Shown: positions 14,188-22,165 of the stretch, one piece after another
Layout of the letters: the number at the start of each line of letters is the position of its first letter
Numbering within the stretch: the first letter of the stretch is position 1
DNA from: Telmatospirillum sp.
Lineage (GTDB): Bacteria > Pseudomonadota > Alphaproteobacteria > Rhodospirillales > Magnetospirillaceae
Assembly (NCBI GenBank): GCA_009712185.1
Contig: WASQ01000014.1
Coordinates: forward strand, 13,458-46,474
DNA: 33,017 nucleotides
Direction: 5' to 3'
Made by a program: the position numbers and the translations under genes
The notes under the pieces: generated by a model
Database searches by the model: none
What the model saw: the letters and a program-made list of their open reading frames with translations, nothing else
What the model was told of the DNA's origin: nothing

Positions 14188-16842
14188 TCAGAATACGTCC
14201 ACAGGGAATTGAGCCAACGTTTTGAAGTAGATGCGGAACATGAAATAATGTCCCGCGGTGAAGGTCTTGATCTTGGTCTGCGTGTCGCCGGCGTCAGCGG
14301 TGACGAGGAAACACTCATCCTCATAGGTCAATCTGAGCCCTGTCTGCAAGGGCCGCGCTCCCGCGCCGAGTTTCTGCTGCGTATAAAACTGGGTTGACCA
14401 GTAGCGCGTCGCCTGTGCCGTCAAGGTGGCGTTCAATTGCTCTCGCGACTTGTAGGGGCTGTCCGGATTGAGCTGCCCGTAGGACACGTAACTGGTCTGG
14501 AGATTGAGGGCCCTGGGTCCCACGAAGGTCGACAGCTCGCTGCGCCGCAGGGTCAGATTGTCCTCGTTCATCCGGAAGCTGTATTGCACCGTGAGGTTGG
14601 AGGACGGGGCGATATTGGCGCGGCCGACAATGTCGGAGACATGGTGGTCGAGGCCGGTGCCGCGGGGAAAGACAGCCTGCGTATGGGCCTGATACATCTG
14701 TCCCAGCAGAACATCGGCCGCACCCAGCCCGCGGTTCGTGACCGTGTACTCGCCGCCATAGGCGACACGGGGGCCGGTCAGCACCCGGTCATAGCCCGTG
14801 CCCGGATCGGCCTTGAAAATGTTGGTGTCGTCCAGTTCGAAATCGAGGCTGTCCTCGTTCGGGATTTTCGCCGAATTGCCGCCATAAGGGCTGGCGCTGG
14901 CGACCACGATCGGCGAGATCGTCTGCGACGAATGATCCCCCAGCCGCGTAAAGGGGTAACGCCAGTCCACCGACGCATTGGGGATCCCGCGTCCGATATT
15001 GACCATCTTGTCCTGGCCCGGGACGACATCGTTGCTGTTGTAGGCGTCGGCGCGGACCGCCGCGCTGAAGCGGTAGACCTCGCCGGCGGGGGCGGTGTAG
15101 GGCAGATGCCAGGCGGTCATGGTGTTGACGCGGCGGCTGTCGGTGCCCTGTTCGCGGCTGATCACGGCGCCATGGGTGTCGAACGTCCAATAGCCGCCGT
15201 TGTCGGCCGGGGTGCCCATATAGCTGTAGGTGATCAGCGGCAACGCCACCGGGGTCGCCGAGGTGCGGGTCGTGGTCTGGCTCAATCCCTCGAAGGAGTA
15301 TCCCTCGATCGCGGTGTAATTGCGTTCGCCGAACCCTTCCAGATAGGGCCGGGTGGTCAGATAGGGGTCGGTGGTGTGATAGCCGAACATCGGCATGTAA
15401 TAACGGTCGGAGACGCGCTGGATCTGATAGCCGGCCCGCCAGGTGTCATCGATGTCGAAGCGCGCATAGGCATCCAGATGCCATCCGGTGGTCGCCTTGA
15501 CTTCGGTCTGGGACTGGGGCATGTCGGCCACGCTGAAGGTGGTCTTCATGCCGCCCCAGATGTTGCGCCACCGATGCATCACCGCCAGTTGCTCATAATC
15601 ATTATTCGTGATGAGCGGGGTGAAGGTGAGATCCTGGTAAGGATCGACGACGGCGAAATAGGGCGTGCGGACGCCGCTTCCGACGATCCGGTTGTTGATC
15701 ACCGAAAAGGGCAGCAGGCCGCTTTCCCGTTTCACGCTGGGATCGGCGTGCGACATGTAGGGCGTATAGGCGATCGGAATTCCGCCGACGTCGAGCCACG
15801 CGTTGGTGTATTCGATCTGGCGCGTGACCTCGTTGTGGACGATGCGATCGGCCTTCACCTGCCAGAGCGGCGGCGGTCCCTTCTCGTCGGCGCAGGGTTT
15901 GCAGGCGGTGTAGACGCCTTTTTCGAAAACGCTGCGGTCTCCGGCGACGCGGGTGCCATTGCGGGCGGCGATGCGCGAATCGTCGATCAGCAGTTCTCGG
16001 ATATCCCGGGCCACGGTGGTCTTCATGTCGCCGGTCAGCTCGATGTAATCGGCGAACGTGACTTCGCCGGTCGCTTCGGTGATGCTGACATTGCCGGCGG
16101 CGATGATGACGTCCTGCTTCAGATTGTAGGACAGCGTGTCGGCAAGGACGACACGTCCGCCCTGATCAATCTCCACATGTCCGCGCGCCGTCACGACGTT
16201 GAGGTCGCGGTCGTGGTTGATTTCGTCGGCGGTGACCAGGGCCGGCTGACCCTCGGGCCGGGGGCCGCTCCTCCGCCGCTGGCGGCCGGTCGCCGGACGG
16301 CTTTCCGACAGCGTTCCGGCGCCAGCCGACGGGTCCGCGGGCGGGGCTCCGGCGTCTTCGGCGGCAGGAGAGGGGGCGCTCAAAATGCCGTCCGCCCTGT
16401 CTGAGGTCGCCGTTTTATCGGAGGCCGGCGTTTTGTCGGAGGTCGGCGTTTTGTCGGATTTTGGCGGACTGTCGGACGCCAAGGCGTTGTCGGAGACCGG
16501 GGCTCCGTCGTCCGGTTCCGCCGTGTCGTCTTTACCGGTTGGCCCGCCCGACGCCCCGGAGGGGGTGGCTTCCGCTTCGCCGGTCGGACCAGCCGGCGCC
16601 CCGGCGGGGGCCGCGTCCGGCGATGATTCCGCACGGTCATCGCCCATGGCGGCCATCGCGACCGTGCTTTCGCCGGGGAGGCCGGCCATGTCCTGGTCCG
16701 GCGGAAGGTCGGCGGCAGGAACGACGACGTCCGTTGCGCCAGTGTCGGCCACCGGCGTTTCGGCGGCGGCGGCCGGAATGCCGAAAGCGACCGCCGAGGC
16801 GACCGCCAGCATCAGGGAGGGGAGGCGACGCGACACGGCCAT
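14188..16842 (-). CDS. lptD: LPS-assembly outer-membrane protein LptD
   Basis: 884 aa. The ATG at 16842 starts MAVSRRLPSL with a signal peptide (1-27) and lies 4 nt after the lptF stop. Inserts lipopolysaccharide into the outer leaflet with LptE. A ~170-residue Ala/Pro/Asp/Ser/Thr-rich linker (about 30-200) follows, including SDKTxx hexads, before the OstA/LptD N-terminal beta-jellyroll (about 201-310: LVTADEINHDRDLNVVTARG). Then CKPC (C314, C317), and the beta-barrel (about 330-884: LPFSVINNRIVGSGVRTPYF; terminal residue F884, as in outer-membrane proteins). A third cysteine, C844, lies near the end. Four cysteines make the E. coli disulfides; here the most N-terminal one is absent. Adjacent to surA, its chaperone. 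Confidence 0.94.
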   Translation of the reverse strand: MAVSRRLPSLMLAVASAVAFGIPAAAAETPVADTGATDVVVPAADLPPDQDMAGLPGESTVAMAAMGDDRAESSPDAAPAGAPAGPTGEAEATPSGASGGPTGKDDTAEPDDGAPVSDNALASDSPPKSDKTPTSDKTPASDKTATSDRADGILSAPSPAAEDAGAPPADPSAGAGTLSESRPATGRQRRRSGPRPEGQPALVTADEINHDRDLNVVTARGHVEIDQGGRVVLADTLSYNLKQDVIIAAGNVSITEATGEVTFADYIELTGDMKTTVARDIRELLIDDSRIAARNGTRVAGDRSVFEKGVYTACKPCADEKGPPPLWQVKADRIVHNEVTRQIEYTNAWLDVGGIPIAYTPYMSHADPSVKRESGLLPFSVINNRIVGSGVRTPYFAVVDPYQDLTFTPLITNNDYEQLAVMHRWRNIWGGMKTTFSVADMPQSQTEVKATTGWHLDAYARFDIDDTWRAGYQIQRVSDRYYMPMFGYHTTDPYLTTRPYLEGFGERNYTAIEGYSFEGLSQTTTRTSATPVALPLITYSYMGTPADNGGYWTFDTHGAVISREQGTDSRRVNTMTAWHLPYTAPAGEVYRFSAAVRADAYNSNDVVPGQDKMVNIGRGIPNASVDWRYPFTRLGDHSSQTISPIVVASASPYGGNSAKIPNEDSLDFELDDTNIFKADPGTGYDRVLTGPRVAYGGEYTVTNRGLGAADVLLGQMYQAHTQAVFPRGTGLDHHVSDIVGRANIAPSSNLTVQYSFRMNEDNLTLRRSELSTFVGPRALNLQTSYVSYGQLNPDSPYKSREQLNATLTAQATRYWSTQFYTQQKLGAGARPLQTGLRLTYEDECFLVTADAGDTQTKIKTFTAGHYFMFRIYFKTLAQFPVDVF
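16405..16494 (-). repeat. 18-bp in-frame tandem repeats in the lptD linker
   Basis: Five consecutive hexapeptide units starting SD: SDNALA, SDSPPK, SDKTPT, SDKTPA, SDKTAT (LptD residues 117-146). The last three are near-identical at the DNA level, so copy number is likely to vary between strains. Confidence 0.75.
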
Positions 16843-16846
16843 CCCC

Positions 16847-17983
16847 TTAACCGGCCGACGGTCTGGAAGACGGGCCGGCCCGTAGCTGGGACGGGCGCAG
16901 CAGGGACGGGCGCAGCAGGACCCAGGCTCCGGCGATTGCCGGAAGGCAGGGGGCCAGATAGACAAGCGGGATGAAGGCAAGGTTGCGGGTCGCGAGGTTG
17001 GACACGCCCAAGGCCATGGCCTGGATGGCGATCATCAATGCGATGGCTAATATCACGCGATCCGCCTGACCTCTACGGTTGAACCATCCGGACAAAAGGC
17101 AGGCCGCCGCGACAAAAGCGAAGGAAAAATGATAGAGCGGCGACGCCAATCGTTGATGTCCTTCGACGCGGAATTGACGAAATGCGGTCGGTCCCACCTG
17201 ATCCTCGGTAACCGAAAACAATTCGGACGTCGAACGTTCACGGGCATCCCGGGCACGTTCCTCTCCGGGGTCCGAGGAATCGATGAATTCCATCGCATAA
17301 TTGTCGAAATATAGCAACGACAGGCGATGGGACTCCCGCGTCACCTGCTCCCGGGTTCCGTTGATCATCAGCACTTTCGGCGTTCCGGTGTCGGTTTTGA
17401 TCAGGGCGCCGCGTTCCGCCATCAACGTCACGGTATGTTGCGGGCTGCGCCGGTCGTAAACAATGACGCCCAGGAGTTCGCCGGCCGGGCTGCGCGCCCT
17501 GACATAGACCGTCAGGCCCGGGCTGATCTGGTTGAACTGGCCTTCCTGCAGCATCACATTGGTGGCGCTGGAACGCAGGGTCCATTGCAGTTTGTGGAAT
17601 TCCTCGACGGATCGGGGAATGATCCAGATATTGAGCGCATATCCCAGGAACAGGCATCCCGCCGCCAGGATCAATGCCGGCCGGGCCAGCATCCAATGGG
17701 ACAGGCCGGCGGCCCGCAACACCACCAGTTCGCGGTCGGTGATCAGCTTGTTGTAGGTGAACAGGACGACGGCAAACAGCGAGACCGGCAGGATGACCGT
17801 GAGAAAATTCGGCATCACCAGCATCGACAGCTTCAGGAAGACAGCGACGGACGCTCCCTTGTTCACCGTCAATTCGACGAAACGCAACGATTGCGTCAAC
17901 CAAAGGATCCCGGTCAGACCGATGGTGACCAGGACCATGCCGACGATCAATTGGCGCAGGATGTAGCGGACGATTCCGAGCAT
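16847..17983 (-). CDS. lptF: LPS export ABC transporter permease LptF
   Basis: 378 aa, a normal length for LptF/LptG. Inner-membrane permease of the LptB2FG extractor. N-terminal helices (about 12-32, 50-78, 98-118) with the conserved LPVSLFAVVLFTYNKL and DRELVVLRAAGLS coupling-helix region that contacts LptB; periplasmic beta-jellyroll (about 130-265, GVIVYDRR, LMINGTREQV); C-terminal helices (about 280-300, 308-328, 335-358). The ILPVSLF and QSLRF...ftyNKL pattern favours LptF over LptG. Next downstream is lptD (4-nt gap), whereas in related genomes lptG stands between them. Upstream, 50 nt away, is the flavoprotein gene on the same strand. Confidence 0.88.
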   Translation of the reverse strand: MLGIVRYILRQLIVGMVLVTIGLTGILWLTQSLRFVELTVNKGASVAVFLKLSMLVMPNFLTVILPVSLFAVVLFTYNKLITDRELVVLRAAGLSHWMLARPALILAAGCLFLGYALNIWIIPRSVEEFHKLQWTLRSSATNVMLQEGQFNQISPGLTVYVRARSPAGELLGVIVYDRRSPQHTVTLMAERGALIKTDTGTPKVLMINGTREQVTRESHRLSLLYFDNYAMEFIDSSDPGEERARDARERSTSELFSVTEDQVGPTAFRQFRVEGHQRLASPLYHFSFAFVAAACLLSGWFNRRGQADRVILAIALMIAIQAMALGVSNLATRNLAFIPLVYLAPCLPAIAGAWVLLRPSLLRPSQLRAGPSSRPSAG

Positions 17984-18033
17984 GCGGCGGGATTATGACG
18001 GTGGATCAAGGGGTTGAACAGGCAAAAATCGGG

Positions 18034-19443
18034 TCACAGGACCTTGCCCGGATTCATCAGACCCCGGGGGTCGAACGCGTCCTTGATCCGGCGCATCAGC
18101 TCCAATTCCAGAGGCTCCTTGTAATGGGCCATTTCAGCCCTTTTCAGCTTCCCGATCCCATGCTCGGCGCTGATCGATCCGTTCATCTCGACGACAATGT
18201 CATGGACGATCCGGTTCATCCGGCCCCATTCGCGGAGGTAGGCCTCCTTGTCGGCGCCCACCGGCTGGCTCAGGTTGAAATGGATGTTGCCGTCACCGAC
18301 ATGGCCGAAGGGAACCGGGCGGATGCCGGGCATGGCCTCCGCCACGGCCCGGGAGGCCCGGCGGATGAAGGCGGGAATGGAGGACGTGGGCACCGACACA
18401 TCGTGCTTGATGCTGCCGCCCTCGCATTTCTGCGCCTCCGGGATGCCTTCGCGGATCCGCCAGAGCGCGCGGGCCTGATCGACCGAGGTCGCGATCGCGG
18501 CGTCGGCCACAAGTCCCTCCTCAAGGGCGGATTCAAGAAGGGATTCCAGGCTGTCGCGCAAAGTCCCGTCACCCCGCGCCGTGGACAGTTCGATCAGGGC
18601 ATACCAATCGTGGGACGCATCGAACGGATCCGACGCGCCGCGGGCATGACGGGCCGCGAACTCCAGGCCGATCCGGGGCACCAGCTCGAAAGTCGTCACC
18701 TGATCGCCGGGCGCGGCCCGGGCACGGGACAGAAGCGTCAGCGCGGCATCGAGACCGGGCAGGGCGACGAAGGCGGTTGCCACGTCACGGGGCTTGGGAA
18801 ACAGCTTCAGCACCGCGCCGGTGACGATACCGAGCGTTCCCTCGGCGCCGATAAACAGATGGCGAAGGTCGTATCCCGTGTTGTTCTTGCGAAGCACGCG
18901 AAGGCCGTCCCAGATCCTGCCGTCGGGCATCACCACTTCGAGCCCCATCACGAGGTCGCGCGTGTTGCCGTAATGGAGAACCCCGGCGCCTCCGGCATTG
19001 GTCGAGATGACGCCGCCGATCTGGGCGCTTCCCTCGGCACCGAAGGTGAGCGGAAACAGGCAGTCGGCGTCGTCGGCCTTTTCCTGCACGGTCTGGAGAA
19101 CGACACCCGAATCGACCGTCATGGTGTAGTTCACCGGGTCGAGCGCGCGGATCCGGTTGTGCCGGGACAGATTTAAAAGGATCTGACGGCCGCTTTCGTC
19201 CGGGGAGGCCCCGCCACAAAGTCCGGTGTTGCCCCCCTGGGGGATGATGGCGACGCCGGCTTCGGCGCACAGAGCCACCACGGCCGCCACCTCGGTGGTG
19301 GAGGCCGGCCGGACCACGGCCAGAGCCCGGCCGTGGAACAGGCCGCTCTGTTCGATCAGATAGGGGGCGATGCCGGGTTCATCGGGCACAAGACCGCTGG
19401 GGCCGACCGTCGCGGCGATGCGCGCCAGAAGATCGTTCGTCAT
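18034..19443 (-). CDS. FAD-linked oxidase, D-2-hydroxyglutarate dehydrogenase-like
   Basis: 469 aa, complete. FAD-binding_4 domain about 38-175 (PQGGNTGLCGGA, GSAQIGGVISTNAGG, HYGNTRDLVMGLEVVMPDG, KNNTGYDLRHLFIGAEGTLG) and the FAD-oxidase C domain about 220-469 (GHVGDGNIHFNLS, SAEHGIG, DPRGLMNPGKVL). Metal/substrate residues lie in GHVGDGNIH and EHGIG. The family oxidises D-2-hydroxy acids (D-2-hydroxyglutarate, D-lactate, glycolate); this subgroup resembles D2HGDH, but the exact substrate cannot be fixed by eye. Soluble or peripherally membrane-bound. It lies between tsaC (upstream, same strand, 690 bp away) and lptF. Confidence 0.9.
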   Translation of the reverse strand: MTNDLLARIAATVGPSGLVPDEPGIAPYLIEQSGLFHGRALAVVRPASTTEVAAVVALCAEAGVAIIPQGGNTGLCGGASPDESGRQILLNLSRHNRIRALDPVNYTMTVDSGVVLQTVQEKADDADCLFPLTFGAEGSAQIGGVISTNAGGAGVLHYGNTRDLVMGLEVVMPDGRIWDGLRVLRKNNTGYDLRHLFIGAEGTLGIVTGAVLKLFPKPRDVATAFVALPGLDAALTLLSRARAAPGDQVTTFELVPRIGLEFAARHARGASDPFDASHDWYALIELSTARGDGTLRDSLESLLESALEEGLVADAAIATSVDQARALWRIREGIPEAQKCEGGSIKHDVSVPTSSIPAFIRRASRAVAEAMPGIRPVPFGHVGDGNIHFNLSQPVGADKEAYLREWGRMNRIVHDIVVEMNGSISAEHGIGKLKRAEMAHYKEPLELELMRRIKDAFDPRGLMNPGKVL

Positions 19444-19558
19444 GCCCTAGGATTTACCTGCAAGCGTCGGCGGAAACAAGGGCCGGGGGCGAGTTTGGTC
19501 GGTTTCGCGGACCCGGCCCGCAAGACCGGTCAGGGCTTGTCGCGACATTCTCGCTCCA

Positions 19559-19640
19559 AGCCCTTTGGTTTTATGGGGCGCTTCCGCTCCTACGGGCCCG
19601 CCAACCGGCAATGAGCAATCCTCAGCGCCGGTTGGTATAA
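19559..19640 (+). repeat. Dispersed repeat, partial copy C
   Basis: The right part of the repeat family: a 28-nt block (19611-19638) is identical to 10668-10695, preceded by a similar CCCTT-GG...GGGCCCG segment. It folds as CCAACCGGC (19601-19609) / GCCGGTTGG (19627-19635), a perfect 9-bp stem with an inner TGAG/CTCA. The left terminal repeat is not recognisable, so the copy is truncated or rearranged. Confidence 0.65.
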
Positions 19641-19662
19641 CTGGAGCGAACCCCCGGGTGAA

Positions 19663-20113
19663 AGCCCTTCGCCCCCTTGTGGGGAGAAGAGTTCGGGATG
19701 AGGAGCGCGCGTCGGCGTGCCATAAAACTCAATCTTTGGTTGATTTGTCGAATCTCAAGTGATTCCATGGCGATATGCTGAATCAGCCTGCCCATTCCGA
19801 CATCGCCCGCCTCAAACGATTGAAAGGCAAGCCGAGGATCAAGCCGTCGTCCCCCTCGGGCATGGACATGGCCGGCGAACAGGCGGATCGGGAATGGCGG
19901 GAGAAACAACGGCGCGGAGCCAGGACGCCGTCGGCGCCCGTCGGGGAGAGGGTTATCGCCGCCGCCGACAGTCCGCCGGGCTCAAGGGGTCAACGGAAAC
20001 ATGTGGAGGTCAAAAGCGGATCTTCCCTTGCATCCGCTCCGGACCAGGCTGGTCATCCGCCGCGCAGACGCGCGGCCATCCTCACCCTAACCTCTCCCGC
20101 AAGCGGGCCAGGA
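19663..20113. other. REP-like palindromes in the 690-bp tsaC-flavoprotein gap
   Basis: Besides copy C and a transposase scar, this gap (19444-20132) holds two short palindromes of the type widely scattered in bacterial genomes. One is around CCCCC-TTGT-GGGG (19663-19703, flanked by CCCTTCG and GAGTTCGGGATGAGG). The other is around CTCCCGCAAGCGGG (about 20079-20113, preceded by CTCACCCTAAC). No intact gene is supported; open frames across it are short and encode repeat-like peptides. Confidence 0.5.
19775..19990 (+). pseudogene. N-terminal remnant of a transposase
   Basis: The frame reads IARLKRLKGKPRIKPS, then SGMD, KQRRGARTP, ERVIAAAD and PPGSR. This order of short motifs (ARLKGLKGRP-IKPSGM, RRG, ERV--A--PPGSRFKGYE) is what I recall from the N-terminal region of a transposase group (IS66-like) common in Rhodospirillales. 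After PPGSR the similarity stops, the catalytic domain is missing, and the frame runs on into a REP-like palindrome. No terminal repeats can be assigned. From memory, so moderate certainty. Confidence 0.45.
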
Positions 20114-20132
20114 GTCCATTGTCCACAGGCCC

Positions 20133-21080
20133 TCAGGACGGGCGGGGAGCCGCGGCCCGGCGCAACCGGTCATTGATGGCCCGTCCCAATCCATGATTGG
20201 GAATCGGCGCCACCGCGATGGCGCGGTAGCGGCTGTCGTCCAGCCGGCGCATCATCGCGAACAGATTGGCGGCCGCCTCGGACAAATCGCCCGTCGGGCT
20301 GAGATTGAGGGTGGCGCCGTCGACCGGACCAAATCCCATGAAGGCCTCTCCCTCTTCGGGACGGGAGGCGTTGAGGCGGACCGGAAGGGCGGGGGCGTAA
20401 TGGCTCGACAGTTGTCCCGGCGACCGGGGTGTGTCGGGGGCGATCGGCCCGGCAATGTCGATCGCGCCGATCGCCTCTTCCAGCGACTCCAGCGTGGTGC
20501 CGCCCGGACGCAGCAGCGTCGGCCGGTCGCCGGTCAGGTCGAGAACCGTCGATTCGACGCCCACCGGGCAGGTGCCGCCATCAAGGATCATGGCCACGCG
20601 GTCCGCCAGTCCTTCCGCCACATGGGCCGCCGAGGTCGGACTGACGCGGCCGGATCGGTTGGCGCTGGGGGCTGCGACCAGGACGCCGGCCGCCCGCAGC
20701 AGGGCGAGGGCGACCGGGTGCGATGGAACACGCACCGCGATACTGTCGAGGCCGGCTGACGTCAGAAGCGAGACGCGGGAGCGGGGATGGCGCGGCAAAA
20801 CCAGGGTCAGGGGGCCGGGCCAGAAAAGCTCCGCCAGCCGCCGGGCCCGTCCGTCGAAGACCACCGCCTCCTCCAGGGCAAGGGCGCCGGGTGCATGAAC
20901 GATCAGCGGGTTGAAGGTCGGCCGGCCCTTGGCCGCGAATATCGCGGCGACGGCGCTGTCGCTGCCGGCGTCTCCTCCCAGTCCGTAGACGGTCTCGGTG
21001 GGGAAGGCGACCAGACGGCCGGCGGCGAGGTGTTGGGCGGCGTCCCCGATTGCCGCGGGGGTGGCGGTAAGAATGGGCAT
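20133..21080 (-). CDS. tsaC: L-threonylcarbamoyladenylate synthase (Sua5/YrdC type)
   Basis: 315 aa. Makes threonylcarbamoyl-AMP from threonine, bicarbonate and ATP, the first step of tRNA t6A37 synthesis. YrdC domain about 5-195: PTETVYGLGGDA, KGRPTFNPLIVH, FWPGPLTLVLP, RVPSHPVAL, APSANRSGRVSPTSA, ILDGG-CPVGVESTVLDL, LLRPGG. A linker (PRSPGQLSSHYAP) and the Sua5 C-terminal domain (about 225-315) make this the long Sua5 form and not the short TsaC. ATG 21080 has an AGG 8 nt upstream. Upstream lies the candidate sRNA/leader region (21170-21353). Confidence 0.95.
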   Translation of the reverse strand: MPILTATPAAIGDAAQHLAAGRLVAFPTETVYGLGGDAGSDSAVAAIFAAKGRPTFNPLIVHAPGALALEEAVVFDGRARRLAELFWPGPLTLVLPRHPRSRVSLLTSAGLDSIAVRVPSHPVALALLRAAGVLVAAPSANRSGRVSPTSAAHVAEGLADRVAMILDGGTCPVGVESTVLDLTGDRPTLLRPGGTTLESLEEAIGAIDIAGPIAPDTPRSPGQLSSHYAPALPVRLNASRPEEGEAFMGFGPVDGATLNLSPTGDLSEAAANLFAMMRRLDDSRYRAIAVAPIPNHGLGRAINDRLRRAAAPRPS

Positions 21081-21169
21081 GGAAAGAACCTGATTGACCG
21101 GATCATCTTTGGGAAACGAGGGGATAACAAAAACCTGTCGCCCTGGGACAACAAGAAAAAAAAGACGGA

Positions 21170-21316
21170 GACAAGAAAAATAAGAGGGCCGTCTCCCTTT
21201 GAAGGCGGCCCTCGACTCGCTTTATTGTTGGATCGGACCACCGATCGCCGTGATCCGGAGCCAAGTCACCGCAAAGGCATGTGCGGCGGCTGAATGATGA
21301 AGGTATTTAACCTTCA
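21170..21316 (-). ncRNA. Candidate small structured RNA (or terminated leader) between cysQ and tsaC
   Basis: Read on the minus strand: an AT-rich promoter-like region (21353-21324), then about 145 nt without a usable open frame, ending in a canonical intrinsic terminator. The predicted 5' end coincides with a hairpin GAAGGT-5-ACCTTC (21315-21299). It is followed by CCGCA/TGCGG (21286-21269), GATCGG-4-CCGATC (21246-21231) and the terminator. I do not recognise 6S, 4.5S, tmRNA or a known riboswitch. Alternatives: the terminator simply ends the fabI-aroC-amrBA-cysQ transcript, or the region is an attenuating leader of tsaC. Confidence 0.35.
21174..21213 (-). terminator. Rho-independent terminator
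   Basis: Stem GAGGGCCG (21213-21206) / CGGCCCTC (21191-21184) with an inner CCTT-AAGG pairing, followed on the minus strand by TTATTTTTCTTG. A second run of eight T's (21163-21156) follows. The strongest intrinsic terminator in the window; it ends minus-strand transcription coming from cysQ or from the promoter at 21324-21353. Confidence 0.8.
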
Positions 21317-21323
21317 CGAAAAG

Positions 21324-21353
21324 TATAATCGCTCATTTGTAGTTAAGAGTCAA
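21324..21353 (-). promoter_or_regulatory. Candidate minus-strand promoter at the cysQ 3' end
   Basis: TTGACT (21353-21348, preceded by C as in the alphaproteobacterial CTTGAC box) overlaps the cysQ stop. The -10 region is GATTATACT: 17, 18 and 20 nt spacings give GATTAT, ATTATA or TATACT. The surrounding ~60 bp are AT-rich against a GC-rich background. Confidence 0.4.
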
Positions 21354-22165
21354 GAAAAGGATGGCCGCTTCTTGTGGTGATCTTCTATGGCGCCACTCCA
21401 TCCGCGGGCCACGACCGGCGGGTTCAGGAAGCCCGGCTTCCCATAGAGCAAGGGGCTGCCGTCAGGCAGGGTCAGCCGTCCGCCGGCGGCGTTGAGGATC
21501 GCGTGTCCGGCCGCGGTGTCCCATTCCATGGTCGGTCCGAAGCGCGGATAGAGGTCCGCCTCTCCGGCGGCGACCTGGGCGAATTTCAGGGAACTGCCGC
21601 CATGGGCGATCTCCGCGACCGGAAAGTCCGCGACGAAGGCATCGAATCGGGCGGGATCGCGGTGGGACCGGCTTGACAGAACCCGCAGTCCCTCGGCGGG
21701 CGGTGTCCGGCAGGCGATCGGGCGGCGCCGGCCCTCCCCCTCCTCGACCCAGGCCTTGCCGCCGGCGGCCAGGAACAGGCGGTCCGGGACGGGCGCGTAA
21801 AGAATTCCCGCGATCGGCATCCCTTTATCGATCAGGCCGATATTGACCGTGAACTCCCCGTTGCGTTTGACAAACTCCTTGGTGCCGTCCAGCGGGTCGA
21901 TCAGCCAGAAACGCCCCCGGGACAGATCAGCGCGGCTGCCTGCGGCCGTGGCCTCCTCCGATACCGCGGGAACATCGGGGGCGAGCCGGGACAGGCCGTC
22001 CAGAATGATCCGTTCGGAACGGAGGTCGGCCTCCGTGACCGGTGACGCGTCCTCCTTGCGGCGGACCGCGAAGTCGCTGCGATAAATGTCGAGAATGGCG
22101 GCTCCCGCTTTCCGCGCAAGGGCGGCCAATTCCGGCAGGAGCGTCTCAAAGTCACCGGGGGTCAT
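21350..22165 (-). CDS. cysQ: 3'(2'),5'-bisphosphate nucleotidase CysQ
   Basis: 271 aa from ATG 22165 (MTPGDFETLLPELA). Hydrolyses PAP (and PAPS) to AMP, relieving PAP toxicity in sulfate assimilation and lipid metabolism. Inositol-monophosphatase fold: metal ligands in SEEAT (69-73), LIDPLDGTKEF (88-98), and WDTAAGHAILNAAGG near the C-terminus; substrate loop GGSSLKFAQVA. The start overlaps the stop of the Memo-AMMECR1 gene by 4 nt (ATGA). Last gene of the fabI operon; its stop overlaps a promoter-like element and a terminator follows 137 nt on. Confidence 0.94.
   Translation of the reverse strand: MTPGDFETLLPELAALARKAGAAILDIYRSDFAVRRKEDASPVTEADLRSERIILDGLSRLAPDVPAVSEEATAAGSRADLSRGRFWLIDPLDGTKEFVKRNGEFTVNIGLIDKGMPIAGILYAPVPDRLFLAAGGKAWVEEGEGRRRPIACRTPPAEGLRVLSSRSHRDPARFDAFVADFPVAEIAHGGSSLKFAQVAAGEADLYPRFGPTMEWDTAAGHAILNAAGGRLTLPDGSPLLYGKPGFLNPPVVARGWSGAIEDHHKKRPSFS

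Noticed and set aside
14437-16404. Plus-strand open frame of ~655 codons
   Set aside because: Exactly antisense to lptD; composition is biased and no motif is seen.
19622-19909. Minus-strand 95-codon frame in the tsaC-flavoprotein gap
   Set aside because: Spans a REP-like palindrome and the transposase scar on the other strand; no domain.
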